DNA of 53,332 bases from Rhodothermales bacterium (GCA_039944855.1 JBDUXZ010000003.1:194169-247500), one strand, 5' to 3'. Positions 35,748 to 44,833 are shown, counted from the first letter of the stretch. Numbers and translations: made by a program. The notes: generated from the sequence alone by a model not told the origin.

Positions 35748-36413
35748 TTAAGCCGTCCGAAGCACGGCCTGGCGAAATGCTGCAACATTCTCGGCGATAT
35801 CGCCGCCGAAAATCGCACTCGCCGCTACGAGCACGTCGGCCCCGGCATCCGTGAGCGCCTGCGCGTTCTCCGGGCTCACGCCGCCGTCGACCTCCACGAG
35901 CGCGCCCGCCCCGAGCGTATCGATGAGCCCACGCGTCCGCCCGACCTTCCGCACCGAGGCCGGGATGAACGACTGCCCCGCGAAGCCGGGGTTGACCGAC
36001 ATAATGAGCACGAGGTCGAGCAGCGGCAGCACGTCTTCGAGGAGGTAGATCGGCGTCGCGGGGTTGAGCGCGACGCCGGCCTTCGCGCCCGTCGCTTTGA
36101 TCTGCTGCACGACGCGGTGGAGGTGCGGCGTCGCCTCTTGATGGACAGTGATGACGTGGGCGCCCGCCTCGGCGAAGGCGTCCACGTAGCGCTCCGGCTC
36201 CGCGATCATCAGGTGCACGTCGAGCGGCGTCCCGGTCTCGTCGGAGAGCCGCTTCATCGCCCGCATCGCCGGGAAACCGAGCGAGAGGTTGGGCACGAAA
36301 TGACCGTCCATCACATCGACGTGTAACCACTCGCAGCCTGCGTCAATTGCGGCGCGGGCGTCGCGTTCGAGGTGGCCGAGGTCGGCGCCGAGGATGGAGG
36401 CGGAGAGCATCAT
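35748..36413 (-). CDS. rpe: Ribulose-phosphate 3-epimerase
   Basis: This TIM-barrel enzyme (221 aa) interconverts ribulose-5-phosphate and xylulose-5-phosphate. It shows SASILGADLGHLERD, HVDVMDGHFVPNLSLG with metal-binding His/Asp, LDVHLMIAEPERYV, the conserved Met loop MSVNPGFAGQSF, and EVDGGVSPENA with the second catalytic Asp. It has normal length. The next gene upstream is transketolase, which shares the pathway, so the pair probably serves the non-oxidative pentose phosphate branch as one unit. Two adjacent ATGs (36413, 36410) are possible starts. Confidence 0.97.
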   Translation of the reverse strand: MMLSASILGADLGHLERDARAAIDAGCEWLHVDVMDGHFVPNLSLGFPAMRAMKRLSDETGTPLDVHLMIAEPERYVDAFAEAGAHVITVHQEATPHLHRVVQQIKATGAKAGVALNPATPIYLLEDVLPLLDLVLIMSVNPGFAGQSFIPASVRKVGRTRGLIDTLGAGALVEVDGGVSPENAQALTDAGADVLVAASAIFGGDIAENVAAFRQAVLRTA

Positions 36414-36424
36414 CGAAATCGGAG

Positions 36425-36452
36425 GTAGAGACGCGACGTGTCGCGTCTGTAC
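36425..36452. repeat. Palindrome family A, copy 4 (diverged)
   Basis: The left arm GTAGAGACGCGAC matches the right arm GTCGCGTCTGTAC with one mismatch, around a GT centre. It lies between transketolase and rpe, 12 bases from the rpe start, where a hairpin could lower expression of rpe relative to tkt. Confidence 0.8.
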
Positions 36453-36481
36453 ATGCGGAGCAGCAAGTCTGCGAAAAGGGG

Positions 36482-38521
36482 TTAGCCGTTGACCAGCTTA
36501 CGCGCGGCGTCGGCGACGGCATCGGCGGTGAAGCCGTAGTGGCGCATCACCACATCGCCGGGGGCGGAGGACCCGAAGCGGTCGACGGTGATGAGCGCGC
36601 CGCCCAGACCGACCCACTCGTGCCACCCCATCGAGCTGCCGGCTTCGACGCCGACGCGAGCGGTAACGCTCGGCGGCAGCACTTCGTCGCGGTACGATTT
36701 GTCCTGCTCGCGGAACAGCTCCCAGCACGGCATCGAGACGACGCGCGCGGCGATGCCGTCGCCGGCGAGTTGCTCTTTCGCTTCGAGCACGAGGGGGACT
36801 TCGGAGCCCGTCGCGAGGAGCAGCACGTCCGGCTCGCCGTCGGTGTCGGCGAGGACGTACGCCCCGCGCCGTGTCCCCTCGGCCGAGGCGTAGACGGAGC
36901 GGTCGAGCGTGGGGAGGCCCTGCCGGCTGAGCGCAAGGAGGGTCGGCCCGTCGGATCGGCTGAGGGCGATGCGCCAAGCCTCGGCGGTCTCGTTCGCGTC
37001 AGCCGGACGGAGGGTGTACATGTTCGGGATCGCCCGCAGCCCGGCGATCTGCTCGACCGGCTGGTGCGTCGGCCCGTCTTCGCCGAGGCCGATGGAGTCG
37101 TGCGTGAAGATCCACGTCACCGGGATCTCCATCAGCGCCGAGAGGCGGACGGCCGCTTTCATGTAGTCGGAGAAGACGAGGAACGTGCCGCCGAAGCCGC
37201 GCAGCCCGCCGTGGACGGTGAGGCCGTTGAGGATGGAGCCCATCCCGTGCTCGCGCACGCCGAAGCGGATGTAACGGCCCTCGGGCGTCGCCTGCGAGAA
37301 GTCCTGTGCGCCTTTCGCCTGCGTCTTGTTCGACGGCGTGAGGTCGGCCGAGCCGCCCATCAGCGACGGCACGACGGGGAAGATGGCGTCGATGACTTTG
37401 CCGCTCGCGGCGCGCGTCGCCATGCCCTTCTCGTCGGCGTCGAACGTCGGCAGCGCGGATTCCCAGTCGCCGCCGGGCGTCGGGCTGTGCATCGCGTCCC
37501 ACTGCGCGGCGAGGTCGGGGTTCGCGCTGCGCCATGCGTCCCACCGCGTCTTCCAGTCGGAGTGCGCCTCGGCGAGGTCGCACGTTGCCTTGCCCATCAG
37601 CTCGCGCACCTCGTCGGCGACGTAGAACGTCTTGTCGACCGGGAGGCCGAGGTTCTCTTTCGTCAGCTTGATTTCCTCTTCGCCGAGCGGATCGGAGTGG
37701 ACGTCGTGCGTGCCCGCAAGGTTGGGGCTGCCGAAGCCGATCGTCGTGCGGCAGGCGATGAGCGTCGGCCGGTCGAGCACGCCCTTCGCCGTGTGGATGG
37801 CGTCGCGGATGGCCGCGCGGTCGTGCCCGTCGATGGGGCCGATGGTGTGCCAGCCGAGCGCTTCGTAGCGGGCGACGGGGTCCTCGGAGAAGGAGAGCGA
37901 GGTCGGCCCGTCAATCGTGATCTCGTTGTCGTCGTAGAGCACGACGAGCTTGCCGAGGCCGAGGTGGCCGGCGAGCGAGCACGCCTCGTTCGAGACGCCC
38001 TCCATCAGGTCGCCGTCGGAGGCGATGACGTAGGTCCAGTGGTCGACGATGGGTGTCTCCTCGGTGTTAAACACGGCGGCGAGGTGCTTCTCCGCGATCG
38101 CCATGCCGACGGCGTTGCAGATGCCCTGCCCGAGCGGTCCGGTCGTCGTCTCGATGCCTTTTGCGAGGAAGCTCTCGGGGTGGCCGGCCGTCTTGCTCCC
38201 CCACTGCCGGAAGCTCTTGAGCTGGTCCATCGTCATCTCTTCGTAACCCGCGAGGTGGAGCAGGCTGTAAAGCAGCATCGAGCCGTGGCCGGCCGAGAGC
38301 ACGAACCGGTCGCGGTCGGCCCACGTCGGCTCGGCGGGGTTGTGGCGGAGGAACTCGGTCCAGATCACGATCGCAGCGTCGGCCATGCCCATCGGGAGGC
38401 CGGCGTGGCCGGAGTTCGCTTTCTCGACGCCGTCGATGGCGAGGCCGCGGAGCGTGTTCGCAGCGAGGTCCTGGAGGCGGTGGAGTTCGGTCTCGGAGAG
38501 GGCAACGGCGGATTCAGCCAT
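36482..38521 (-). CDS. tkt: Transketolase
   Basis: This enzyme (679 aa) moves two-carbon units with thiamine diphosphate in the non-oxidative pentose phosphate pathway. It shows [43 protein letters not shown], the ThDP motif [20 protein letters not shown], the second-domain [14 protein letters not shown] and [20 protein letters not shown]. The length is normal. ATG 38521 ([12 protein letters not shown]) begins the protein; an upstream in-frame start adds an atypical leader. A terminator separates it from the nuo operon, so it has its own promoter, not located. Confidence 0.97.
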   Translation of the reverse strand: MAESAVALSETELHRLQDLAANTLRGLAIDGVEKANSGHAGLPMGMADAAIVIWTEFLRHNPAEPTWADRDRFVLSAGHGSMLLYSLLHLAGYEEMTMDQLKSFRQWGSKTAGHPESFLAKGIETTTGPLGQGICNAVGMAIAEKHLAAVFNTEETPIVDHWTYVIASDGDLMEGVSNEACSLAGHLGLGKLVVLYDDNEITIDGPTSLSFSEDPVARYEALGWHTIGPIDGHDRAAIRDAIHTAKGVLDRPTLIACRTTIGFGSPNLAGTHDVHSDPLGEEEIKLTKENLGLPVDKTFYVADEVRELMGKATCDLAEAHSDWKTRWDAWRSANPDLAAQWDAMHSPTPGGDWESALPTFDADEKGMATRAASGKVIDAIFPVVPSLMGGSADLTPSNKTQAKGAQDFSQATPEGRYIRFGVREHGMGSILNGLTVHGGLRGFGGTFLVFSDYMKAAVRLSALMEIPVTWIFTHDSIGLGEDGPTHQPVEQIAGLRAIPNMYTLRPADANETAEAWRIALSRSDGPTLLALSRQGLPTLDRSVYASAEGTRRGAYVLADTDGEPDVLLLATGSEVPLVLEAKEQLAGDGIAARVVSMPCWELFREQDKSYRDEVLPPSVTARVGVEAGSSMGWHEWVGLGGALITVDRFGSSAPGDVVMRHYGFTADAVADAARKLVNG

Positions 38522-38592
38522 GACGAGCGGGGCGAGGTGGGCGGAAGAGGGAAGGTAAGACGGAGGAAAACTCCGCACGGGCCAAGCCACAT

Positions 38593-38631
38593 TAAACAAC
38601 GCGGGGACGACTTTACCAATCGCCCCCGCGT
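38593..38631 (-). terminator. Terminator after nuoH
   Basis: On the minus strand ACGCGGGG pairs with CCCCGCGT around an inner, partly paired segment (GCGATT...AGTCGT), followed by TGTTTAAT. It starts about 22 bases beyond the nuoH stop. It marks the end of the nuo cluster and separates it from transketolase. Confidence 0.75.
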
Positions 38632-38653
38632 AAAATCTGTATTTCCCTACGGA

Positions 38654-39706
38654 TCAGACGAAGAACGTGTGCCAAGCCGCCACGAGGAGCGCGATCACGA
38701 GGATGTTCGCGATCGAGATCGGCAGCATGTACTTCCAGCCGATGTTCATGAGCTGGTTGTACTTGAAGCGCGGGAGCGTCCACCGCACCCAGATGAACAC
38801 GAACGCCATGAACGCCGACTTGAGGAAGAACGCGCCGACCTGCAGCACGGCCATCAGCCAGCCGAGCCCGCTCGCGTAGAGCGCGTCGGCGAAGAAGATC
38901 TCGCCGGGGACGAGGTAGCCGCCGAGGAAGAGCGTCGCGATGATCATGCTCGCGATGAACATGTTGACGTACTCCGCGAGGAAGAACATCCCGAACTTCA
39001 TCCCCGAATACTCGGTGTGGTAGCCGCCGACGAGTTCTTGCTCGGCCTCGGGCAGGTCGAACGGCGCGCGATTCGTCTCGGCGAACGCCGCGATCGTGAA
39101 GAGGAAGAAGCCGACGGGGTTGCGGAAGATGTTCCACCCGAAGAGGCTGCCGAGGTGGTTCTGGCTCTCGACGATCGCCGTCATGTTGAGCGACGCGCTC
39201 AGCAGCACGACCGAGATCACGGCGGCACCCATCGCGAGCTCGTACGAGATCATCTGCGCCGACGACCGCAGCCCGCCGAGGAGCGAGTACTTCGAGTTCG
39301 ACGACCACCCCGCGAGCGTGACGCCGTAGACCGAGAGCGACGTGAGCGCGAGGATGAAGAGGATGCCCACGTTGATGTCCGCCACGACGAGCCCGCGCGC
39401 GAACGGGATCACGCTCGCCGTCGTCATCGCGATCACCACCATCAGCGTCGGCGCGAACGAGTGGAGGAACCGGTTCGCGGCGGTCGGGACGATGTCCTCT
39501 TTGAAGATGAGCTTGAACACGTCGGCGAACGGCTGCAACAGCCCCTTCGGCCCGACGCGGTTCGGACCCGACCGCTCCTGGATGAACGCAGCCACCTTCC
39601 GCTCGGCGTAGACGAGCGCCGACGCCGAGATGAGCAGGAGGTTGAGCAGGATGAAGATGACGAGCGGGAGATCGATGAACTCCCAGATCGCGAGAATCGT
39701 AGCCAT
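38654..39706 (-). CDS. nuoH: NADH-quinone oxidoreductase subunit H (NuoH)
   Basis: This integral membrane subunit (350 aa) joins the peripheral arm to the membrane arm and lines the quinone channel. It has about eight hydrophobic helices and the conserved RSGPNRVGPKGLLQPFADV-type loop (SGPNRVGPKGLLQPFAD), SLSVYGVTLAGWSSNSKYSL and ETNRAPFDLPEAEQELVGG. The length is normal. It is the last nuo gene here; nuoI, which usually follows, is absent, and a terminator comes instead. A family B palindrome lies in its 55-base gap to nuoG. Confidence 0.97.
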   Translation of the reverse strand: MATILAIWEFIDLPLVIFILLNLLLISASALVYAERKVAAFIQERSGPNRVGPKGLLQPFADVFKLIFKEDIVPTAANRFLHSFAPTLMVVIAMTTASVIPFARGLVVADINVGILFILALTSLSVYGVTLAGWSSNSKYSLLGGLRSSAQMISYELAMGAAVISVVLLSASLNMTAIVESQNHLGSLFGWNIFRNPVGFFLFTIAAFAETNRAPFDLPEAEQELVGGYHTEYSGMKFGMFFLAEYVNMFIASMIIATLFLGGYLVPGEIFFADALYASGLGWLMAVLQVGAFFLKSAFMAFVFIWVRWTLPRFKYNQLMNIGWKYMLPISIANILVIALLVAAWHTFFV

Positions 39707-39724
39707 GCGGGCGAGGGGTGATGG

Positions 39725-39752
39725 GTGGGGGCGACCGGCCGGTCGCCCCTAC
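39725..39752. repeat. 28-nt palindrome, family B (GGGGCGACCGG type)
   Basis: The left arm GTGGGGGCGACCGG and right arm CCGGTCGCCCCTAC pair with a single mismatch at the third position. Length (28 nt), GT(A)G/CTAC ends and intergenic position match family A, although the core differs. It lies between nuoG and nuoH inside the operon. Confidence 0.88.
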
Positions 39753-39761
39753 GGCGTTAAA

Positions 39762-41492
39762 TCAAGCAGGCTGTGCCGTGTCTTCGAGCTGGACGCCGAG
39801 GTGGCCCATCGCTTTGTGCGTGGCGCCGGCGAATGCGTCGCGCTCGGCGACCTCGGCCATCACGGCGGCGGGGCCGGCGTACGGCATCGCGTGGCCGAGG
39901 CGCTCGGCGATTTCGGGGAGCGCGGCCCAGCCGGGCTGGCAGTCGACCTTGTGGCTCTCGTCGTGCCAGCGGTCGAACGGCGTGCCCTGCTGGTCGAGGC
40001 GGCTCACGCCCATCTCCATCATCAGCGTCCGGTTCACGCCGCGGATCGCCTTGGCCGGGCGGAGGCGCTGCGCGCGGCCCGCGCCGTTGACGTACGTCCC
40101 GACCGTCTCGACGGCCATCGCTGCCGGGAGCGCGACGTTCGCGAACGGCAGCGTCTCGTTTGTGGTGTGGTAGTGGTGGAGGATGACCTGCACGCCGTCG
40201 AGGTCGGCCTCGCTTAGCACGCCGGCGGCGACGGGGTCGTCTTCGAGCACGTAGAGGACTTTGATCTCGCCGCTCTGGAGCCGCGACCGCAGGAGGTCCG
40301 CGTCGGCGGGCTCGATGCCGAGGCGCTCGCAGCCCTGCGCGTTCGGGGCGCGGTCGTCGGTGACGAGCCAGTCGTCGCCCGCGCCGGACTCGACGTGGGG
40401 GATGTACTGCGGCGTCGGCGCGCCGAGGGCGTCGGCGAGCTTCGTGAGGAGGTAGTTGTCCTCGACCGTCGCCCACGCGGAGCCGAGGAAGAAGACCTCG
40501 CCGCCGTCCACGTCTTTAAGCAGGAAGGCCGCGGCGTCGTACGCCTGCTCCCACGTCGCCGGGCCGAAGCCGCCGTCGCGGTAGAGGATGCGCGGGCCTT
40601 CGGGCCGGTGCTCGTTGAACTCGGTGTAGACGAGCCGCGCGGCGTCGGGCATCCAGTACTCGTTGACCTCGAGGTTCTGGCGCGGGGTGATGCGGAGGAC
40701 CTGGTTGTCCTTGACCCAGTAATCGACGTTGATGCCTTTGCTGCCGTACGTCGAGACGCTCGGCGTCTTCGACATCTCCCACACGCGGGCCTTGAAGCGG
40801 AAGTACGTCTCGGTGAGCGCGCCGACGGGGCAGATGTCGCACACGTTCATCGAGTACGGGTCGTCGAACTCGACGCCCGGCGCGGTCATCGGGTAGTTCT
40901 TGTCGCCGCGGTTGTGGATCGTGAGCTGGTGCGTCTCGGTGATCTCACTCGTAAACCGCGTGCAGCGCGTGCAGTTGATGCAGCGCTCGGCGTCGAGCGT
41001 GACGTTCGGGCCGAGTTGGACGCGCTTCGGCTTGTGGACCTTCTCGAACTCGAAGCGCGAGCCTTCGGGGCCGTACTTGTAGGCCTGGATCTGGAGCGGG
41101 CACTGGCCAGCCTGGTCGCAGATCGGGCAGTCGAGCGGGTGGTTAATGAGCAGGAGTTCGAGGTTCGCCACCTGCCCGTGCTCGACCTCGGCGTCCGAAA
41201 GCTGGGTGTGGACCACCATCCCGTCGGTGATGTCGACCGCGCAGGAGGGCTGCAGCTTCGGCATGAAGTTGATGACGGGGTTGCCGTGCTCGTCGCGCTC
41301 GATCTCGCCCGTCTGCCGGCTCTTCATCGGCGTCCCGATCTTCACGAGGCACTGCCGGCAGTTGGCCGGGACGGACATCGCCGGGTGGTAGCAGAAGTGC
41401 GGGACCTCGATCCCCCGGTCCAGGCAGTACTGGAGGAGGGTGTCGCCCTGCTCGAACTCGTGCTGCTGGTTGTCGATCGTAACAGTGGGCAT
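39762..41492 (-). CDS. nuoG: NADH-quinone oxidoreductase subunit G (NuoG), short form
   Basis: This iron-sulfur subunit (576 aa) carries electrons through the peripheral arm. Ferredoxin-like cluster cysteines are in CYHPAMSVPANCRQC, the His-ligated cluster in HPLDCPICDQAGQC, and the 4Fe-4S motif in CINCTRC, with MNVCDICPVGAL after it. The molybdopterin-oxidoreductase-like domain follows, but it is short: E. coli NuoG is about 910 and Thermus Nqo3 about 780 residues. The end (LPFANVALPAAMAVETVGTY, VNGAGRAQRL) is that of the catalytic-like domain without the final extension. No frameshift is visible, so the shortness looks natural. Confidence 0.94.
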   Translation of the reverse strand: MPTVTIDNQQHEFEQGDTLLQYCLDRGIEVPHFCYHPAMSVPANCRQCLVKIGTPMKSRQTGEIERDEHGNPVINFMPKLQPSCAVDITDGMVVHTQLSDAEVEHGQVANLELLLINHPLDCPICDQAGQCPLQIQAYKYGPEGSRFEFEKVHKPKRVQLGPNVTLDAERCINCTRCTRFTSEITETHQLTIHNRGDKNYPMTAPGVEFDDPYSMNVCDICPVGALTETYFRFKARVWEMSKTPSVSTYGSKGINVDYWVKDNQVLRITPRQNLEVNEYWMPDAARLVYTEFNEHRPEGPRILYRDGGFGPATWEQAYDAAAFLLKDVDGGEVFFLGSAWATVEDNYLLTKLADALGAPTPQYIPHVESGAGDDWLVTDDRAPNAQGCERLGIEPADADLLRSRLQSGEIKVLYVLEDDPVAAGVLSEADLDGVQVILHHYHTTNETLPFANVALPAAMAVETVGTYVNGAGRAQRLRPAKAIRGVNRTLMMEMGVSRLDQQGTPFDRWHDESHKVDCQPGWAALPEIAERLGHAMPYAGPAAVMAEVAERDAFAGATHKAMGHLGVQLEDTAQPA

Positions 41493-41523
41493 TGCAGTCG
41501 GGTGACGGTAGATCGGAGAACGG

Positions 41524-42081
41524 TTACGATTGGACGGCGTCGGCGGGCCGCTTGACGAGCGCGCCGCGCGCGGTGAGGACGACCGTGGGCTCGGGCTCAG
41601 TGATGGCGTCGATCTCTTCCTGCGAGCGGCCCTCGTCCTCGGCGAAGTGACGGAGGGTTTCGACGCTCGTCGTATCCGCCGTCACCGTCCCTTCCACGAT
41701 CACCTCGGCGATGCCGAGGTCGGTGGGGAACGTGAAGACGTAGCCCGAGGAGTCGCGGGGGACCTGCACGCGGATCGGCTGCCCGGTCGGGTTCTGCAGC
41801 GTCAGCCAGCACCCTTGCATCTTGCACACCTGCGCTACGGTGCCCTCGACGCGGACGACGGTGTTGTTGTACGTCCCGACATCCTGCGTCACCGCCGCAG
41901 GCGTGAGCGCGACGAGGTCCCCGTCGAGGTCGAGCGGGTCGCCGTAGCCGTCGTACCCGGCCGGGATCGTGGGCACGGCGGCGAGGGCGTCATCATCGGT
42001 GACGACGTGGCCTTCTTGTGATTCGAAGCAGCCCGTTGTGAGCAACAGGCCGGCGGTGAGAGCGAGAGCAGCGAGACGCAT
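41524..42081 (-). CDS. DUF4920-type lipoprotein inside the nuo operon
   Basis: This protein (185 aa) has a lipobox LLLTTGC (Cys18) and a single beta-rich domain: VGTYNNTVVRVEGTVAQVC, KMQGCWLTLQNP and DLGIAEVIVEGTV. The C-K-M-Q-G-C segment places two cysteines and a methionine together, which could bind a metal, and the strand pattern is OB-fold-like; both are inferences. DUF4920 proteins have no known function. It lies 31 bases downstream... that is, between nuoF and nuoG, in the same orientation with short gaps, so it is co-transcribed with complex I genes. It would face the periplasm or outer membrane. Confidence 0.8.
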   Translation of the reverse strand: MRLAALALTAGLLLTTGCFESQEGHVVTDDDALAAVPTIPAGYDGYGDPLDLDGDLVALTPAAVTQDVGTYNNTVVRVEGTVAQVCKMQGCWLTLQNPTGQPIRVQVPRDSSGYVFTFPTDLGIAEVIVEGTVTADTTSVETLRHFAEDEGRSQEEIDAITEPEPTVVLTARGALVKRPADAVQS

Positions 42082-42108
42082 GGGTTGGGTGTCGATTGGT
42101 GCGATGGA

Positions 42109-43482
42109 TCAGGAGACGGGAGCGGGCTCGGCGGCGCGGCCTGCGCCGTCGCCTTCGAGGTCGGCCCCGGCGAAGGTGGCCTGACGGCACTTCGCCTCGA
42201 ATTCGGAGCGGAAGCGGCGGATCGTCCAGCGGACGGGCCACGCGGCGGCGTCGGCGAGCGCGCAGATCGTGCGGCCCTCCATGTTGTCGCAGAGCTCGAG
42301 CAGGAGGTCGAGGTCGCGGAGGTTGCCCTCGCCCTCGTCGATGCGCGTGACGAGCTTTTCGAGCCAGCCCGTGCCCTCGCGGCACGGTGTGCACTGGCCG
42401 CAGGACTCGTGGTGGTAGAAGTGGGTGATGCGGCGGAGGAAGCTCACCATGTCGGTGTCTTCGTCCATCACGAGCATCCCGGCGGTGCCCATCATCGAGC
42501 CCGCTTCGCGGAGGCTGTCGGCGTCCATCGTCGTGCCCGCGCACATCTCGGCGGTGAGGACGGGCGTGGACGAGCCGCCGGGGACGAGCGCTTTGAACTT
42601 CTTCCCGTTCCGCATCCCGCCGCAGACCTCGTCGATGAGGTCGGAGATCAGCATGCCCGTCGGGTACTCGTACGCGCCGGGCTTCACGACGTGGCCGGAG
42701 ATGCCGTAGATCGTCGGGCCGGGGTGCTTCTCCGCGCCGACGCCGGCGAACCAGCTAGCGCCGCGGTTCACGATGAGCGGGACGTGGGCGAGCGTCTCGA
42801 CGTTGTTGATGGTCGTCGGCCGCGCCCAGATGCCTTTCTGCGCGGGGAACGGCGGCTTGACGCGGGGATAGCCGCGCTTGCCTTCGAGGCTCTCCATCAG
42901 CGAGGTCTCCTCGCCGCAGATGTATGCGCCCGCGCCCTTGTGCACGACGATGTCGGTCGAGAAGCCGGAGCCGAGGATGTTCTGTCCGATGTAGCCCTTC
43001 GCGTACGCCTCGTCGACGGCGCGCTGGAAGTGGCGGATCCAGTGGGCGTACTCGCCGCGGATGTAGATGTAGCACGCCGCCGCGGAGATCGCGTAGTTGG
43101 CGAGCACCATCCCCTCGATGACGAGGTGCGGGTTGTACTCGAAGAGCTGCCGGTCTTTGAACGTACCGGGCTCGGACTCGTCGCCGTTGCAGCAGAGGAA
43201 GCGCGGCACGTCGGGGTCGACGGGCGGCATGAAGCTCCACTTCAGCCCGGTGTTGAACGCCGCGCCGCCGCGCCCGCGCAGGCCGCTTTCGCGGACGTGC
43301 GAAGCGAGCCCCTTCGGATCGAACTTGCCGTCGCTGAGCACGGCACGGAGGGCGGAGTAGCCGCCCTGCTGCTCGTACACGTCGAGCTTGTGGAGGTCGC
43401 GGACGGGCGGGAGCAGCACGCGCTCGTAGTTCCGCCAGTCACCGGCCTTCGTTTTTCCGTCGTTGAGCTTGGGGGCTTCCAT
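42109..43482 (-). CDS. nuoF: NADH-quinone oxidoreductase subunit F (NuoF)
   Basis: This protein (457 aa) binds NADH, FMN and the N3 cluster, where electrons enter complex I. It has the NADH site GLRGRGGAAFNTGLKWSF, the FMN site CNGDESEPGTFKDR, YIYIRGEY, GAYICGEETSLMESLEG and the cluster cysteines SCGQCTPCREGTGWLEK with a fourth in NMEGRTICALADAAAWP. It is intact and of typical length. The Uma2-family gene sits between it and nuoE (10 bases from its start), which is an odd interruption of an otherwise conserved E-F pair. Confidence 0.98.
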   Translation of the reverse strand: MEAPKLNDGKTKAGDWRNYERVLLPPVRDLHKLDVYEQQGGYSALRAVLSDGKFDPKGLASHVRESGLRGRGGAAFNTGLKWSFMPPVDPDVPRFLCCNGDESEPGTFKDRQLFEYNPHLVIEGMVLANYAISAAACYIYIRGEYAHWIRHFQRAVDEAYAKGYIGQNILGSGFSTDIVVHKGAGAYICGEETSLMESLEGKRGYPRVKPPFPAQKGIWARPTTINNVETLAHVPLIVNRGASWFAGVGAEKHPGPTIYGISGHVVKPGAYEYPTGMLISDLIDEVCGGMRNGKKFKALVPGGSSTPVLTAEMCAGTTMDADSLREAGSMMGTAGMLVMDEDTDMVSFLRRITHFYHHESCGQCTPCREGTGWLEKLVTRIDEGEGNLRDLDLLLELCDNMEGRTICALADAAAWPVRWTIRRFRSEFEAKCRQATFAGADLEGDGAGRAAEPAPVS

Positions 43483-43492
43483 CGGGTAAGAG

Positions 43493-44074
43493 CTAGGGGA
43501 TCAGGTCGGCGACGGGAATCGCGTGATCGGGCTGGGCCGTAGGAGCAACGGTCGCGCCGGCGCGCAGCGTCGTCTTCGAACGATACGTTTCGCCAGCCGG
43601 GTCGCGGTACACTTCGAGGCAGGCTTCAGGGACGTTGGCGATCCAATATTCGGGAACGCCGGCCGCTGCATACACAGCAAGCTTCACCGTCCGGTCGAGC
43701 GCGAGCGTGGCGTCCGACACCTCGACGAGGAGCACAGCCTCTGTGGGATGGGCGTCGAGGTAGTCGAGCGTGGCTCCCCGCACCACATACACGTCGGGCT
43801 CCGGCTCCGACCGCTCGCCGAGCGCAATCGGAAGCTGTACCCGCACGTCGAAGCCGGCTTCAAAGGTACGGCGCAGGGCAGCGGCGACGAGTTGGACGGT
43901 GGTGGCGTGGCGACTCCCTTGAGGGCTCATTCTCTCGACGATTTCGCCCGCAATCAATTCCAACCGCGCGTCAGGACGCAAGGCCCCGGCCTCCACCATC
44001 CGCTCATACTCCGCCCGCGTCCAACGATGCAGCCGGACGGGCGGAGTGTCTGACGGGGCAGTGAGCGTCGACAT
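43493..44074 (-). CDS. Uma2-family (PD-(D/E)XK-like) endonuclease
   Basis: This protein (193 aa) has the Uma2/DUF820 plan: RARLELIAGEIVERMSPQGS-type front (ARLELIAGEIVERMSP), HATTVQLVAAALRRTF, then EPEPDVYVV with an acidic residue, VLLVEVSD and VKLAVYAAAGVPEYWIANV, giving the D...ExS/ExK...K arrangement of PD-(D/E)XK nucleases. The biological role of Uma2 proteins is unknown, although they are abundant in Cyanobacteria and some Bacteroidetes. It starts 7 bases after the nuoE stop and ends 10 bases before nuoF, so it is translated as part of the nuo transcript. It looks intact. A recent insertion would explain the position. Confidence 0.9.
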   Translation of the reverse strand: MSTLTAPSDTPPVRLHRWTRAEYERMVEAGALRPDARLELIAGEIVERMSPQGSRHATTVQLVAAALRRTFEAGFDVRVQLPIALGERSEPEPDVYVVRGATLDYLDAHPTEAVLLVEVSDATLALDRTVKLAVYAAAGVPEYWIANVPEACLEVYRDPAGETYRSKTTLRAGATVAPTAQPDHAIPVADLIP

Positions 44075-44081
44075 GACGGCG

Positions 44082-44750
44082 TTAGTGGATCGTCTCAGAG
44101 ACGGGCGGGGTGACGTACTGCTCGGTGACGTCGACGTCGGAGCGGCGGTTGCCGCCCAGGTCGGTCTCGTCCTGCGGGAGCGTGACGCTCTCGAAGGCGG
44201 GCATCTCGCCGGCGCGGAGCGAGGCGATGAGCCGGTCACACTTCTCGGGCGTGAGGTTGTGGACGTACTCGCCGTTCGTGACTTGGAGCATCGGCGCGGA
44301 GCCGCAGGCGCCGAGGCACTCGGCCTCCTGGATCGAGAACAGACCGTCGGGCGTCGTCCCGCCCTTCGGGATGCCGAGCTTCTCTTCGAGGTAGTGGAGG
44401 ATGTCGTAGCCGCCGCAGAGCTGGCAGGAGAAGCACGTGCAGACGTCGAGCACGAATTTGCCCATCTCCTTCTTGTAGTACTGCGTGTAGAACGTCGCGA
44501 CGCCGTAGACCTTCGCGTACGGCAGCTCCAGCGAGTCGGCGACGAGCTCGATCACCTCGGCGGGGAGCCAGCCGAACTTCTCCTGCGCCAGCCAAAGCAC
44601 CCACATCACGGCGCCGTCGGCCGTGGGGTATTTGGCGACCCACGCATCGATCTGCGCCTGCTCGTCGGCGGTCCACACGAGGTCGGCCGGCGCGACGTGG
44701 CGCTCGGGCTCCTCGGTGGGGAGGTACATCGGTTTCGGCGAAGCGTCCAT
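44082..44750 (-). CDS. nuoE: NADH-quinone oxidoreductase subunit E (NuoE)
   Basis: This 222-residue subunit carries the N1a 2Fe-2S cluster next to NuoF. The thioredoxin-like domain shows VMWVLWLAQEKFGWLPAEV, LPYAKVYGVATFYTQYY, the first cysteines CTCFSCQLCGG and the second pair CLGACGSAPMLQVTNGEY. The C-terminal 40 residues (FESVTLPQDETDL onward) are an extension of unknown role. It is followed by the Uma2-family gene and preceded by nuoD across an 85-base inverted-repeat spacer. Confidence 0.96.
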   Translation of the reverse strand: MDASPKPMYLPTEEPERHVAPADLVWTADEQAQIDAWVAKYPTADGAVMWVLWLAQEKFGWLPAEVIELVADSLELPYAKVYGVATFYTQYYKKEMGKFVLDVCTCFSCQLCGGYDILHYLEEKLGIPKGGTTPDGLFSIQEAECLGACGSAPMLQVTNGEYVHNLTPEKCDRLIASLRAGEMPAFESVTLPQDETDLGGNRRSDVDVTEQYVTPPVSETIH

Positions 44751-44752
44751 CT

Positions 44753-44833
44753 TTCGAGTGTCGAGTTACGAGTGCGGAATGACGAGTGGGTGCTGCGAGC
44801 AACCATTCGTCACTCGGCGCTCGTCATTCGTGG
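44753..44833. repeat. Imperfect inverted-repeat spacer between nuoD and nuoE
   Basis: The left part has GAGTTACGAGTGCGGAATGA and ACGAGTG; the right part has CATTCGTCACTCGGCGCTCG and TCATTCG, inexact reverse complements of each other. The units are degenerate 9-11-mers of ATTCGTCACTCG type. It fills nearly the whole gap between nuoD and nuoE and could fold into a long imperfect hairpin in the mRNA. Confidence 0.7.

Noticed and set aside
36347-39721. Very long open frames opposite real genes (for example 1124 codons over tkt/nuoH, and similar ones at 6819-9359 and 44623-47559)
   Set aside because: They are antisense shadows of conserved genes (transketolase, nuoH, NFACT, nuoB-E) caused by high GC content; their translations are Arg/Ala/Glu-rich without domains.
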